64,000 bases of DNA from Acanthaster planci (Eukaryota > Echinodermata > Asteroidea > Valvatida > Acanthasteridae), in assembly GCF_001949145.1 (NCBI RefSeq), contig NW_019091398.1, positions 476,500-540,499 of the forward strand. Reading direction: 5' to 3'. The translations under genes were made by a program, and so were the position numbers. The notes beneath the pieces are model-generated. The model made no database searches, had not been told where the DNA came from, and saw only the letters and a list, made by a program, of their open reading frames with translations. Numbering within the stretch: the first letter of the stretch is position 1; the number at the start of each line of letters is the position of its first letter. Shown in pieces: positions 23,375 to 34,739 of this stretch.

Positions 23375-24202
23375 TCACAGCTCGTCTTTCATGATCCCGT
23401 CTCTCTTCAGTCTTTCAAGTAGTTTCAGCATGGCGTGTTCAATGGCTCCTTGCTTGCTTTTGTAATGCTTAGCCTTTTCGCTGATCCCACTGGAAATGTC
23501 CCAGGCAGTACCGTCGTACACCCAAGGTTCTTTGAAACTGTGTACTCGCCCCTTTGCCTTGTACTTGATGACACGCCCAGCAACAGTCACCTGCGTGCGT
23601 GAAAGAAAAAAAAGTCTAAAAAGACGGCTTCTGGAAACAGTGTTTAAAAATGATCCTCACGTTGCTATTTCTCGCAAATAATCACCCAGAAAGCCTTTTT
23701 TTTTTCAAATTGGTTGTCATGTGGCGTTGTGAGACAACGTTTCTTCCAATGAAGTTTGATGCGCGGAACGCATTTCCATTCGTGCGCGAGGAATTGGAAT
23801 ATAAAGTGCTCACCTGCCCCTCCTCGTTGGCAAGACTGTTAACAACACTCGTCACCGTCTTGAGAAGGGTGGGATTGAGATCGAAGGCACATGTCATCGT
23901 GACTGAAAGTACGGTCGCAAAAAAAAAGCTAAAATCACTAATACACTGACCGGGATAACTTCTCACTCGACAAATATAACACATTGATTTCTGTAGATTT
24001 TGGAACGTGATAAAAGCTTGGCTTAATGATTTTGTTTGTAAAAGTTGTCCTTGGAATTGGAAATAATTATAAAAAACTTTTATTAAGAATATACATTTCA
24101 AAACAAGATTGAAGAATGGTTTTAACTGCTCTTGTTTTTCAACAATTATGAGGACTTACCTGCTAATGTCATGGCCATGAGCACCACCAGGCTTAACCTC
24201 AT
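23375..24202 (-). CDS. secreted ALF-like small protein with C-terminal KDEL (ALF-B)
   Basis: Three exons on the minus strand, 24202-24160, 23902-23814 and 23590-23375, splice with phases 1 and 0 to 115 residues. The first exon gives a strong signal peptide (MRLSLVVLMAMTLA...), with likely cleavage before FDLNP. The mature part (about 95 residues, the usual ALF length) has helix 1 ending LANEEGQ, strand VTVAGRVIKYKAKGRV, WVYDGTAWDISSGI, and then KQGAIEHAMLKLLERLKR, strikingly like the SGAVEHSVRNF helix of horseshoe-crab ALF. ALFs are secreted antimicrobial proteins that bind lipopolysaccharide through a disulphide-bracketed basic hairpin; here the hairpin is basic but both Cys are missing. The protein ends MKDEL-stop, a classical ER-retrieval tail, which is odd for an effector. 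ALF-A is a close paralogue 2.2 kb away with the same exon sizes (89 and 216 nt). Confidence 0.75.
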
Positions 24203-24382
24203 CCTTGAAGGTGCTTTTGCTTTTTTGACCGCTTGTCAGTTAGTAAGAGTACCGTGCCTGCAGTGTAGATGACGGGTCGGGGTTCTGTGCAAGGAACGAC
24301 TTCACTGCACTGTAACATGTACACCAAAGGTCAAGCGCTACCTAACATGTACACCCTTTGTGGGTTATGACCAGAAATGACT

Positions 24383-24390
24383 GTTATATA
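24383..24390 (-). promoter_or_regulatory. possible TATA box of ALF-B
   Basis: On the minus strand GGGTATATAACAG lies about 185 nt upstream of the ALF-B ATG, a plausible TATA element if the 5' UTR is about 150 nt. The start site is not known. Confidence 0.3.
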
Positions 24391-26148
24391 CCCTCTGAGC
24401 TTTAAGTCCAGGTTGCTTATAAACATGACCTAATGTGGGAAATCCCAGATTGATCTTACCATGGTGTTGCTACATAGGTGCTGTGTTGGTAGGCCTGCAT
24501 AAATAAGGTCTTAACCGCATGAATAGACACGGAAATATACATGGACGTATTTACGGACCACGGTGACGGTTAAGTTGGCACGGTTATGAATGTGGGCCTA
24601 CATTTATACAACACTGTGGGCACGGATTTTTTTTTACTCCAAACCACCGGCCATGTTTACACGTTCTATACCTCAAGGACTGCGGACGAAGCTTTTCTTG
24701 CACTTTGTTATGACGACACTTAATTGTGGGTAAGTTGGTAGATCTTTGTGTGGTTTTCATTTCTGTTGTCTTCAGCAGTTTTGTATTTTATATTAACTGA
24801 TTGAGCATAATGTGCGGGCCCCGTCACGTACTTGCCAAACATGCAGAATAAGCCTAGAGCAGACGTTAGTGGAAAGCTCTTTAAGGACTTCAATTTCAAC
24901 TTTGGTTAAATCATGGAGGACGTCCCAGGCTTATTCCTTCCTCCATATGGTTTTACGTGCTTTGTGTCCCAGAAAAAAAACAACCCCGAGGAAAGGGGTT
25001 AATATGCCCAAACCATGAGATATGATTATAATGTATGAGGATCTCCGAAAAGTAGAAGCAGTATTCTTTCTAATGATACCTTGATGGTATCCCTCCTGTC
25101 ATGCATGACTGAACACCATTGTCTTGAATTTGAAAATGGGACATCCGGACTCAGTTGTAATACTTTGAATAAGCCAGTGGATTTTCGGAGATCGTTACAC
25201 ATTATAATCCTATCTCATGGTTTGGGCATATTAACCCCCTTTCCTCAGGGTTTGGGTTATTTCCGGGACACCCTGTATAATGATACAGTATAATAGGCCT
25301 GACTGTTCTAACAAACAATGGATCAACAAATTTACTGCAGTGTAGGAAGTTGCATAAGTCAGTGGACGTCAGATATCAGTACATAGGCAAAGTGGTAGGT
25401 GTTCTGTAGAATCAGGTCGATTTTTGGGAAAACCCACATTGCGCAACACGAGTTCACTCGCGCCTATTGCCATTCGACCTCCAATAGATGTCAGAGGGCG
25501 CATTACCAATGCACGCATACAGTTGCTACAAAAGGTCTGCCTAAAGTATAATGGCCCGAATGTGGGAATTCTGACGGACTGCATGGTACAAGCATAGAGC
25601 TACAACCCATCACGTAGATTGTTCATGATCGGTATGTAATGCTTCCTCCTCCATTTTGCAGTAGAACTATGCTCGCATGTTTGGTCTCTGGTGTCTCATA
25701 GGCGAAATGTCTAGGGTTCATGCAGACGTTGCATTAAACGAACAAGTTGTCGTACATCGATCAGCCTGAGACTTCGTTTTAGGGGTGATTTTCACAGCAT
25801 GATGATTGTCTCAGGCGAGGTAGTAATTTACTCCGTCCCAGTTAGTTTACACATGGAGGTAGAATCCGTGGTTTACACGTCTATTTGCCATACACATTCA
25901 TGCCTAGGCACTTATAACTCTTTCTGAAACCTGGCCTGTCCCATTTAACGCCGATAGTTGTGGCCTTCCGTGCTCGTGTTTGTCTTTGCGGATGTTTGCG
26001 AAATGAGCGATGCAACATTTTCCCATGCGTCGTTCTTTGGGGCTTACACTGCGTACCACAAACGCTGTTCACAGTGCCTCTATTAAACAGTGAAACGGTG
26101 TCGTATTTCTCTTCCTATCCCTGTGCAGATCCACCTTGCACTAAGCTC
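24391..26148. other. divergent intergenic region between ALF-B and the ALF-caspase gene
   Basis: This is the shared upstream region of two divergently oriented genes. It contains a foldback element (24963-25272) and otherwise no recognisable gene. There is no clear TATA box near the first exon at 26149. Short frames in this interval match nothing I recognise. Confidence 0.4.
24963..25272. mobile_element. foldback element, about 310 nt
   Basis: The left arm, from GTGTCCCAGAAA through GGTTAATATGCCCAAACC to GATCTCCGAAAA, is repeated inverted at the right (25181-25272) over about 90 nt with scattered mismatches. There is no protein capacity. It sits between the divergent ALF-B and ALF-caspase genes. 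Confidence 0.75.
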
Positions 26149-29100
26149 ATGAACTCCGTGTCATATACACTCTACATGTGGATCATCATGGCAGGTATGG
26201 CGGACGTATTAAAGCGAAGATCATGAATTTCAGACAAAGCTGGACATTAGAAATGTCAAACCCAGTTGGGATAGACTTCCAATCAAAATTTAGACGGGGT
26301 ACGCTAAAAATGTCGGGATTTTAGCGGATGAGTTATGTTGTTCTCTCCACGTCTCTCTTTATGGCATTAAATCGCGACGATTTAAGCAGTTTATGACGCC
26401 TTACCGGCGAGAGCTTTCAGGTGGTAATTTTGGAAAAGAGGAACGCTCTTTTCTGATCCATATGCCTATCAGTTTATGTTAGCACTGAAAAATTATTTTG
26501 TTTCCGTCCATCAGGATTATTACTTGGACCAGTCTTGGGACTTCGTGGAAAAAGCCACACAATTGAGAATTTGGTGACAGAGTACCTTAGAGACGAAGGA
26601 CAGGTAAGATTAGAGTAAAACGTGCATGTTGTATCGAACGCAAAGGAAATTCGGTAAAATAAGCAAAGACATGCATATCATCTTTAATACATTCTCGACC
26701 TGACAGACCGGTTGTATTTAGCTCAAACACGATTGTCTGAATAATGCGAATTTAAACGCCTTAGGCCCTATTGCTCGACTTCCAAGTGTGATTACATCTC
26801 TTCAATTTCACACAAAAGCTTAATAGTTAACTGATTCTTTGAAACTACTATTAGCACGTTTATTATTGTGTTAGTAACAAAGCCAAAGTAATGCCTTGTA
26901 ATGTGTATGTAGTCTGGTAAATGGTTTGCAGCTGGTCTTAATCTTTAGCATTATCCACTATGGCAGCTTCAAGAACCAAACCCGGGTATTAGGGGCCCCA
27001 TGGAAAAAAATTGAAATATGCAAAAGCAAAAAGAGATGGAAAAAGCGAAAGAAATGAAAGAATACGAAAGGGGATGGAAATCATTAATCTTCTTGAAAAA
27101 CCTCAAAAATTAACCCCCTGCCGCCTTTAATGGTTGATTGATATATTTTTTGGAGGGGGAGGGGGGCTGATGAATACTCTGCCCCCTGGACATACACCGG
27201 AAAAAGTGGTTTTCCCCGGAACAAATTCCCTCGGCGCCTACGATCCCAGGCCTTATTAATACTGCTTTCTGTTTCCCCTTTTTATACGAATTTCCCATGC
27301 AGTTGCAAATTGAAGGGCGCACGATTGTTTATAAGGCCACAGTTCGAGAATTTGCGTTCCCCGTCGTCTACGATGCTACGGCGACAGATACCGCGACAGG
27401 AATCACAGCAATCACGTCTGAGAGCGAGAGTTTCGATGACCCTCAGGATGCCTACCACAAGGCGGTAAAACTTGAAGCTTTCCACGGTCACCAACCTAAT
27501 CCTCCTTTCACAGTCTCTTTACACTCTGTAGCCGTTGGAGGCTGGGATCTGCGTGCACTTGTTCCCGTTATTCTCATTTCTGAAATTACTACGAGCACAC
27601 AAGAACCCTCCTGCAAAACAGACGGCGGCGGCCACTCGAAGATTGCTGCCACTCGAGGCAGTGTAATCCTGACTGCGTCTAGGCATTTGTCGCTGTATAG
27701 TGTTTCCTCAATCGCAAAAAGCGGTTCCGTTATTAAAAAGGTCCGCAACATTTAGATAAGACATTTGCCCTTTTTCTTTGTGGAATTTAAAGGCGCACGT
27801 TCGAGTGACGATCGTTTGTCAACCTCTTCACCAGGTTCTGGGATATACTTCATGCACAGGTTACTGGTCAAAATCTATCAGTACTCGACATTGTGATCGT
27901 CGCTCGAACTTGCCGAAGGTTTGTTACCGATACTCAATTAACAGGAGTGGTTTTTTCTCTTTAAAGGTTGCGAACCTGCTTGCCATTCTCCGGCAAAGGG
28001 GTCTCATGAAAAACATGAATTCCAAGAACAAACAGGAGTCAGTAGAAACATCGGAACCAAAGACAGAACAGCCAGGACAAAGGCAGAAGGATCAGGAAAA
28101 ACCTGCCAATGATAAAACACCGGGAGGAGGCAGCAACGGTGAACGGGAGACGAAGAGTCCAGTCCCAGACCCTGGGATCACAGGAAGCCGGAAAGACGAA
28201 GCCAACTCTGAAATGAACCTTACATCAGAGGAAGGCAGCGTCAGTCAGCCGGAAGAGAAGAGCGATGAGGTCCAAAGTGGAAAGTCTGACGAACATTCAG
28301 AACGAGAGACGGAAACTGGAACCGTCGATGAAGAAGGACATCTAAATGGAACAGGCAAGTAGAGGAAAAGATAATATTGCCCGGTTTGACAGGAATTCAA
28401 GAAGTCAACATTAAAAGATATGGCAACAATATAAACATGTAAACAATATTGTGCCGAAACCGTCAACAGTATTGCCTGTCTGCAAAGTCGACACCGACGG
28501 TGTTTCAGCGTCAAATGGGTATGGCCTTTTAAATGCTACTATGGTATAAAAAATGTTTCTGTGCGTTATGTTCAGGGAGTGCACGGGATCTTCTACAGAC
28601 TATTATCACTGTGATAATAATGGTCGCTGCACTCGAGTGGCTTGAGGTGAGTACAGTTATACAATTCGTCTTGAGGGGGCAAATATGTGAACTGTAAAAG
28701 CAATTGGAATTCTGTAGCAGTATTTCTTGGGGTGAGGGCGGGTACCTCTCCCATTGTGCGCAAATCATGCCACGTGCCGCATTGCTGCATTGGGGTTGCC
28801 AGAAAGATCCTCTGGAATAAGACAATTATTTGATGTTGTCTGTACCAAGCGCATGAACATTACATCTTTGGTTGCCTAATGTTGCAGGAGTTATACCACT
28901 ATCAGGGACTTATTTTATTCTTCTGTTTTTTTATTTCGTTTTTTTTTGGCAAAAATTTGTTAAGTAGTAATTAAAAAATTGTTACGTTACCTTTTCTCTG
29001 TGATTGCCAGGAATTTTGCTTCAAATGGTTGAAGAATTTGCCAATTTAAAAAGTACTGAAGAAATACCTTACGGGGGAAAGTTTTTACCTTAAATTCCAT

Positions 29101-32100
29101 TAACTCTCATCTTCTTATTACCAGTTTCCTCCATGGATAGTTGTGAGTATTGGGTCGATTGGAGTTTTGCTGGTTGGAAGCACCTGTTATGGACTACTCG
29201 GTAATTATTAGAAATTTATTGTTAGCATCTTTACCTTCAGCAGATTGTACCGTTTCTGTCTATGGCTCGCCACAGTCGCTGAGCGTAGCTCTGTTATGTC
29301 CTGCTACAGCAGTAAAGGTTGCATATTGTAACTAACATTCTGTGTATATATCTTGTACATTTTTTAAGGTTTGAATGTCTTCAAGGATGGTTTTGTATCA
29401 CTTTTGGCTTTTGTGGCCGTAGAAATGATACAAGCGGGTTTGAAGGTAAGTCCAGCATCGTAGAATAGATTAAAGAAAAGGAGGAGGTTTTTTTTTTAAC
29501 TCTGCTGTATTTATTGTGATTGTACATTACTCATTTATTGGAAATTTTGATTGTAACTAACTCGAATGTGGGAAGCCAAATATTCTTACCCTGTGATATT
29601 TCAAGCAATTCACTCAATTGAGAATAGACTAAATTTGACATTCATTTAAGTCTTGCTACCTTCCAGTAAGGAGTTTTGAAAAAAAAAGACCCAATCTGAT
29701 ATTCCATAAGAGTTCTTTAAAATTGAATCCTCTTTTTCCTCGTATTTGCATGTGTTAGAGACTAGTAAATATGTGGAACAGAGTAGCCCCTTTCGCACTC
29801 AACCAGACTAAGTCACCAGGGATTCCAAACCAGTTTCTACGAACAGGTAAATGCCATCTGAATTCCTTGAGATCAGATGTGATCTGATTAGCACTAGGCT
29901 CCAAGGAAGCTGTCTGAGTTTATCATTTCCCCACAGTGTCTGTCGGTGTCTGTCAGGGACTGATTCCAGGGTGTGGCTTGCTGACAGATCTGTGCAAGAT
30001 TCATCATAATATTCTTGCCAGGGTCGATTGCTTAAGTCGAGTTAGACAAGAAAGCAGAATGTTTTTCTAGTTTCTTGCACGGACCTCGCTAAGTGAGTTG
30101 GCTGATTTGAAATTTGTTGTCATGACATCAGAATCGGATTTCGCTAGCACAAGTGTCCTCGAGAAGCACTTCAAATCTTGACTTTCTGAGCAACCAACTT
30201 TCTAAAAGTAGGCATTGACCTATAACCTTAGTTTTATGCGTGGTTGCAAATGCAGTGCGGTTATTAATTGCTTTAAGGGTTATTTTTATGCCATGAATGA
30301 GTAATTAGTGAACATTTTATAGATTTGTGTAAAACAATTTTTTTCCACAATGCAGCTGGCCTCCTTTTCGAAGTGAAGCCCGACAATCTTGGTTTATACA
30401 CAGATCACAAAATGAAAGCTGCGGCCGTATTTGACACCCGAAAGGTGAAATAAAACATACTGTATCATTACATGTACCTACAATTTTATGAAACAAAATC
30501 TCCAGATCAATATCTTTAGATTTATCCATATACCATACCAATTCCTGCTTCATTTGTGCCTCGTACGTGACTTTACTCTGTGGATGTTCCCTCTCTGTCT
30601 CTTTTACCATATGTCGTTTGGCAGGCAGTTTCTTAACCTTTCAGATATTTCCCTTTTGGTCCGCAGACCTATAAGCTGTGGTCTAAGTGCAAAGGCTTGG
30701 CCTTTATTCTGAACAACAGGAACTTCCCTCAGAGTCACCTTCAACGGAAAGGCTCAGAGATCGATGTGGAGAACGTCAAGCACCTCTTCACAGAACTTGG
30801 ATATGAAATTATATCCTATGACGATCTCACAGGACAGGTGATTAAAAAGTGTATTGAAACCATAGAATTAAAATCCTTATCATCGGGACAGAATTATCGG
30901 TATGGAAGTTGACAAATGACCTGGTCAGCGTTGAGCTTTACGCTCCATTTTGGATCAAGAGCTTTAAGTAGCAGCTGCTCACATTGTGAATGTATCTGGT
31001 AGTCCTCCTGGTCGAATCTGTTTCTTATTTCACTGATCATAGGGTCCAATCCTTCAAAGTAAAAAAAACACGAAAGTAATATCTTCAACAGTTTTAGAAA
31101 TCATCCGTTTTCATCCTTTGGTTGCGAGGAAAGTCTGGTTTTCCTTTTCCGCTCAGAGATTCAGAGAATGCTAATGCCTTGTTTCAAAAAGACAGAAAGC
31201 TCCTTCATCGTGAATTTTGTTTAGGGTGGCTACCGTCGTGGCAGGAATCCTTTGACCTTGAGCAGCTGATACACCAGTGCCCTGTAAGGCAGCACTGAGC
31301 AGGTCAACATGCCCCAGCAAACATTCAGCAAGTGTCAAACCGAAGAAAAGAGAAAAAGGAAGTATTTTCAACATGCCGCAGGCATTGTGAAATTGGTCCC
31401 TCCGGAAGTTTAGGCTTAACCCATAAAGCGAGGAATGCTGAACCATCAATATTTTATCTAAAGGTATAAATCAGGCCAAATTATGCTCACCGCCACGGTG
31501 CAACCACCTACCAGGTTACCATGTCAGGGGTTGCCGTGTTCGATTGAGCTACTTTGTGTTCTCCCAGGGCTCATGCGGGGAGTACGGGTATACCGACTCC
31601 TGATCAGGTGCACGCATCGAACGCACCATGGGTTTGCAACATTTACAAGAGCATGACGTAATTTGACGCGACGCCCAAGACGAGAAAAGATGGCGGATGA
31701 TCAAGACAAAACAGGCAAAGTCAGCGTAAAGTGTGCCTTTCCAAACGTTTTGAAAACTAGATTTTCTGAACAAACTTAGAAAAGATGCAGCTTAAATATC
31801 GTGCTTTTATTTTTTTCGCGTCTCAAAAAGTGGTGGGGGCGTGCCTCCGCCCCCGGCTCCGGGGGCCATGGGAGAATACGGGGGCATGAGCGTGTAGCTT
31901 TTGAAATACGCGTGTGATTCACTTTACGTTTATGTACAATTATTCATCCTGAATAGCCAGTCAGTGTCATTTTCGTATTCAACACGACCAGGGGCTAGTG
32001 AAGGAACGCCTGCGCACGCAGCCCGTGGAGTCGAGGTTGACAGCTAGGTGTATCTTTCCTCCAGCACGTGACCCTACAGGCAATACCGCGCGTAAACGTG

Positions 32101-34475
32101 CACTGCTGATATAGTCTGTTTATTCTATAGGCATATCTATGGCCTCGGCGGACGCCTACGCGGTACGCATGCTTGTGAAATGCGCACAAGTGGCCTAGGA
32201 TATCATGAACCATTCATCTCCATTATGAAATCTTTATAGTGGAGATCAGTGTGATGAACACATTATTTTGTTGCCTAACACGTGCGGACTGGACTGCTTA
32301 ATAAACGCGTGCGCGTAACATTGCGGCTTAGTCAAACAACATGTCGCCCTGTTCTGGGGCCAAGTTTCGGGCAAGGGAATTCATGCGCGTTTACTGAGCA
32401 CTTGCGACTAACACTTTGCTTTGCAGAATCTCAAACTTTTGGTTACTTTTTCCGGCAGGAAATTACTCGGCGATTCAAAGACTACGCCTCCTCGTTCAAC
32501 AAAAAGGGCGCCGAGTACGACTCAGCCGTGGTTGTGTTAATGAGCCATGGTGACGAAGGATTGATTTACGGCATAGATCTGGCAGTTGTGAGACTGAAAG
32601 CCTTACAGAGAGAGTTGGAAGCCGATAACTGCCCCGGGTTGAAAGACAAACCCAAGTTATACTTCGTGCAAGCATGCAATGGAAGTGAGTCGAATATCGT
32701 ACAGGCTGACAATCATTACGTGAACTAAACTACCACCCGGCGAAAAATCAGCGAACATTTGTCAACCATGACGTGGCTACCACGTAAAAAAACGACTGGT
32801 TGGTCAGTGGTTGCTGATCAATCTTGGCCTTTGGCCATACTCTCAAACGAGTTGGAGGGCCTGACATTTCGATCCAAGCAGAATCTTTCTCAAAGGCAAA
32901 CATTTGGCCTTTAAGATAGAATTGAAATGTCAGGCCCCCATCAGAGTTGTTTGATTTTTATTTTAGCAAGCTGTTTGCAACAGAATTTCTTTTATAAATG
33001 GTTTTTCCGCTCCCTGGTAGATCAAATTAGCTTTCCAGAAATAAATCTCATGGACTCATTATTATCTCATCATTATATATCCTAAGTTTCTTCTCCAGAT
33101 CGTGTGATGCTTGGTGGGAAACAAGTGTCAGCAAAACCTGTCTGGCTCTTTGTTTTCGTATTAATTGACGAAAGGGGCAGTACGCACGGCAATTCAATTC
33201 AAATCAATTCAATCAATTCAATATTTTATTTCATCTCAATTAAAAAACTTTAAAAGTGAAATTCTTCTTTCCAATGTCACATAAAAACAAGATACAAAAA
33301 TTGAAAACACAGAAACGTTTACTTAAGACAACAAAGACACCAACATAAAACCTTAGTTAAAAAGGCCAAACCTTAGAAAAAAAGCCCAATAAAACCCATA
33401 ATTATAAACGAAGCAGATCTGAATACTGATATGCCAGATTGTTTATTTTAAAAAGTCAAATCTGATTGAAAAAGCGTTGGATGCATGCAATAATTATCTG
33501 CTAAAATTTGAATTGTAAAGGTGAATAGCACTAGGTAAAAAAGAAAATCTGAACCGGTTTGTGTGAGTGGAAAGCGCTCGTAATCATCCTGATCGGAGTC
33601 ATGTGCTCACATTGGTGACATATTATTTTCTTCTTCTTAGAGCTGACCACCGCACTCCCAGTTGTCAAAGATGGTCCTAATGCTTCTTCTGTGGACCAAG
33701 GACCAATTCAGCATTACCATGAGATACCCCAAGTGCAGCCAGACAATATCGATGATCGCTACCTGAGGGACCTGGCAGATGTACACATAGCTTATTGCAC
33801 TACAGAGGGTATGTATCTCTTCAAACAAAGTACCCAAAACAAATACCTACAACGACCTGTTCCAAATTTGATATCGTAAAAACAAATGCATTCGAATGGT
33901 TGTCACGAACCGCCACCTTTTGGAGAAATGAACAACTGAAAGTTTAGATGTAATACTCTGAATGACAGTGGCGCCTGTTTTGTTTTTAAGAAGGGAAGAG
34001 TGAGATGGTTAATATTCCTTACCCCGATTCAAGTCTCTAATATTCTGTGAAAACAAACGACAGGTTATTATTCCCTGAGGAGTGAAACCATCGGTTCCTT
34101 CTTCATCCAAGCCTTGTGCGAAGTGTTCTTTGCGAATGCTCATCGGGACAACCTGGATACCCTCATGAATATGGTAAAGAAAATACCAGTTATGGGGGGG
34201 GGCGGAATTATGCAACGTGGAGAGGACAAAAGGCATGGTTACCAAATGTCACAATGTTGCTTCTCTTTCACATTCTTGACTGTGTGTTCAAAATTTCCAG
34301 TCTTGAGCATTATCGTCTCTGTATCTTCTAGGTAACCGACCGAGTGAACGATATGAGAGGCAAGCTCTTCGACCCTGCAACCAAACGTTGGATTTTGGTT
34401 AACCAGACTCCACAGTGTAAAAAGACATTGCGTAAGGCTTTGTACTTCTTCCCTAAGTACTTCAAAAACGAGTGA
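26149..34475 (+). CDS. predicted ALF-like/transmembrane/caspase fusion protein, 14 exons
   Basis: Exons: 26149-26194, 26515-26603, 27303-27464, 27967-28354, 28576-28646, 29125-29200, 29369-29445, 29759-29846, 30356-30444, 30667-30837, 32459-32684, 33641-33808, 34064-34173, 34332-34475. All junctions are phase-compatible, giving 634 residues. Order: signal peptide (MNSVSYTLYMWIIMAGLLLG), ALF-like domain (about 28-116; LRDEGQ, IEGRTIVYKATV, VVYDATATDTATGI, ANLLAILRQRGLMK), charged Glu/Lys/Ser linker (117-228), hydrophobic segments (about 234-248, 256-278, 285-302), then a caspase domain (about 365-634). The caspase part has GLAFILNNRNF, His449 in LMSHGDEG and Cys492 in QACNG, and a p10 part with IAYCTTEGYYSLRS. 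No CARD or DED is present. Caspases are cytosolic Asp-specific proteases of cell death and inflammation; a signal peptide and membrane segments are unusual. The caspase half is near certain. The join to the ALF half depends on a GC-AG intron after 28354; otherwise the ALF half ends at 28362. The receptor role is inferred. Confidence 0.65.
28352..28363 (+). promoter_or_regulatory. GC-AG splice donor overlapping an in-frame stop
   Basis: CAG|GCAAGT, the consensus for GC donors, ends exon 4 at 28354. The unspliced frame would read Gly-Lys-stop, the TAG beginning six bases after the junction. Joined to the acceptor GTTCAG at 28575 it forms a Gly codon and continues into the first hydrophobic exon. 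Splicing versus retention would switch between a membrane caspase and a short secreted protein. Confidence 0.55.
32843..32956. mobile_element. foldback element in caspase intron
   Basis: AGGGCCTGACATTTCGAT (about 32855-32872) and GAATTGAAATGTCAGGCCCC form an inverted pair, extended by AACGAGTT and AGAGTTGTT. It lies in the intron between the exons encoding p20 and the p20/p10 linker. Confidence 0.55.
33190..33600. mobile_element. possible LINE/SINE 3' tail with (CAATT)n
   Basis: A short AATTCAATTC/CAATTCAAT run (33190-33228) followed by TATTTTATTTCATC and about 300 nt of AT-rich sequence resembles, in reverse, the microsatellite 3' tail of CR1/L2-type retroelements. No coding remnant is seen, so this is tentative. 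Confidence 0.35.
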
Positions 34476-34729
34476 TGGCAAGGAGATTCAAACCTCCGTA
34501 TGCCAACCAGCCTCCTAGAGTTTGCCCACTGGCCCTTCTTTTCTGAAAAAGAGTTGGGTTTGAAGAAATTGAACTCCTGACATCTGTGCTGAAGCCACAA
34601 AAATTGTGTCAGTTCTGGGATTCTTCTAAAATGTCTCGATGCGTTGTGTTGAATCGAGAAGGAACAAACAGTCCGCTTCTCCTCTCTGATTGTGAAATTT
34701 GTTGCGAAGGTTTGTAATTAAACAGAGCA

Positions 34730-34735
34730 AATAAA
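34730..34735 (+). terminator. polyadenylation signal of the caspase gene
   Basis: AATAAA occurs about 255 nt after the caspase stop codon, the first canonical signal downstream. Use is inferred. Confidence 0.5.
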
Positions 34736-34739
34736 AGGC

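Noticed and set aside
27488-27755. Continuation of the ALF-like exon 3 frame past 27464
   Set aside because: The read-through peptide has no similarity to the paralogues, while splicing at GCG|GTAAAA to 27967 restores the conserved final helix.
30697-30912. Caspase p20 start as an independent single-exon gene
   Set aside because: The frame runs into the intron after a good donor CAG|GTGATT; catalytic motifs lie in later exons.
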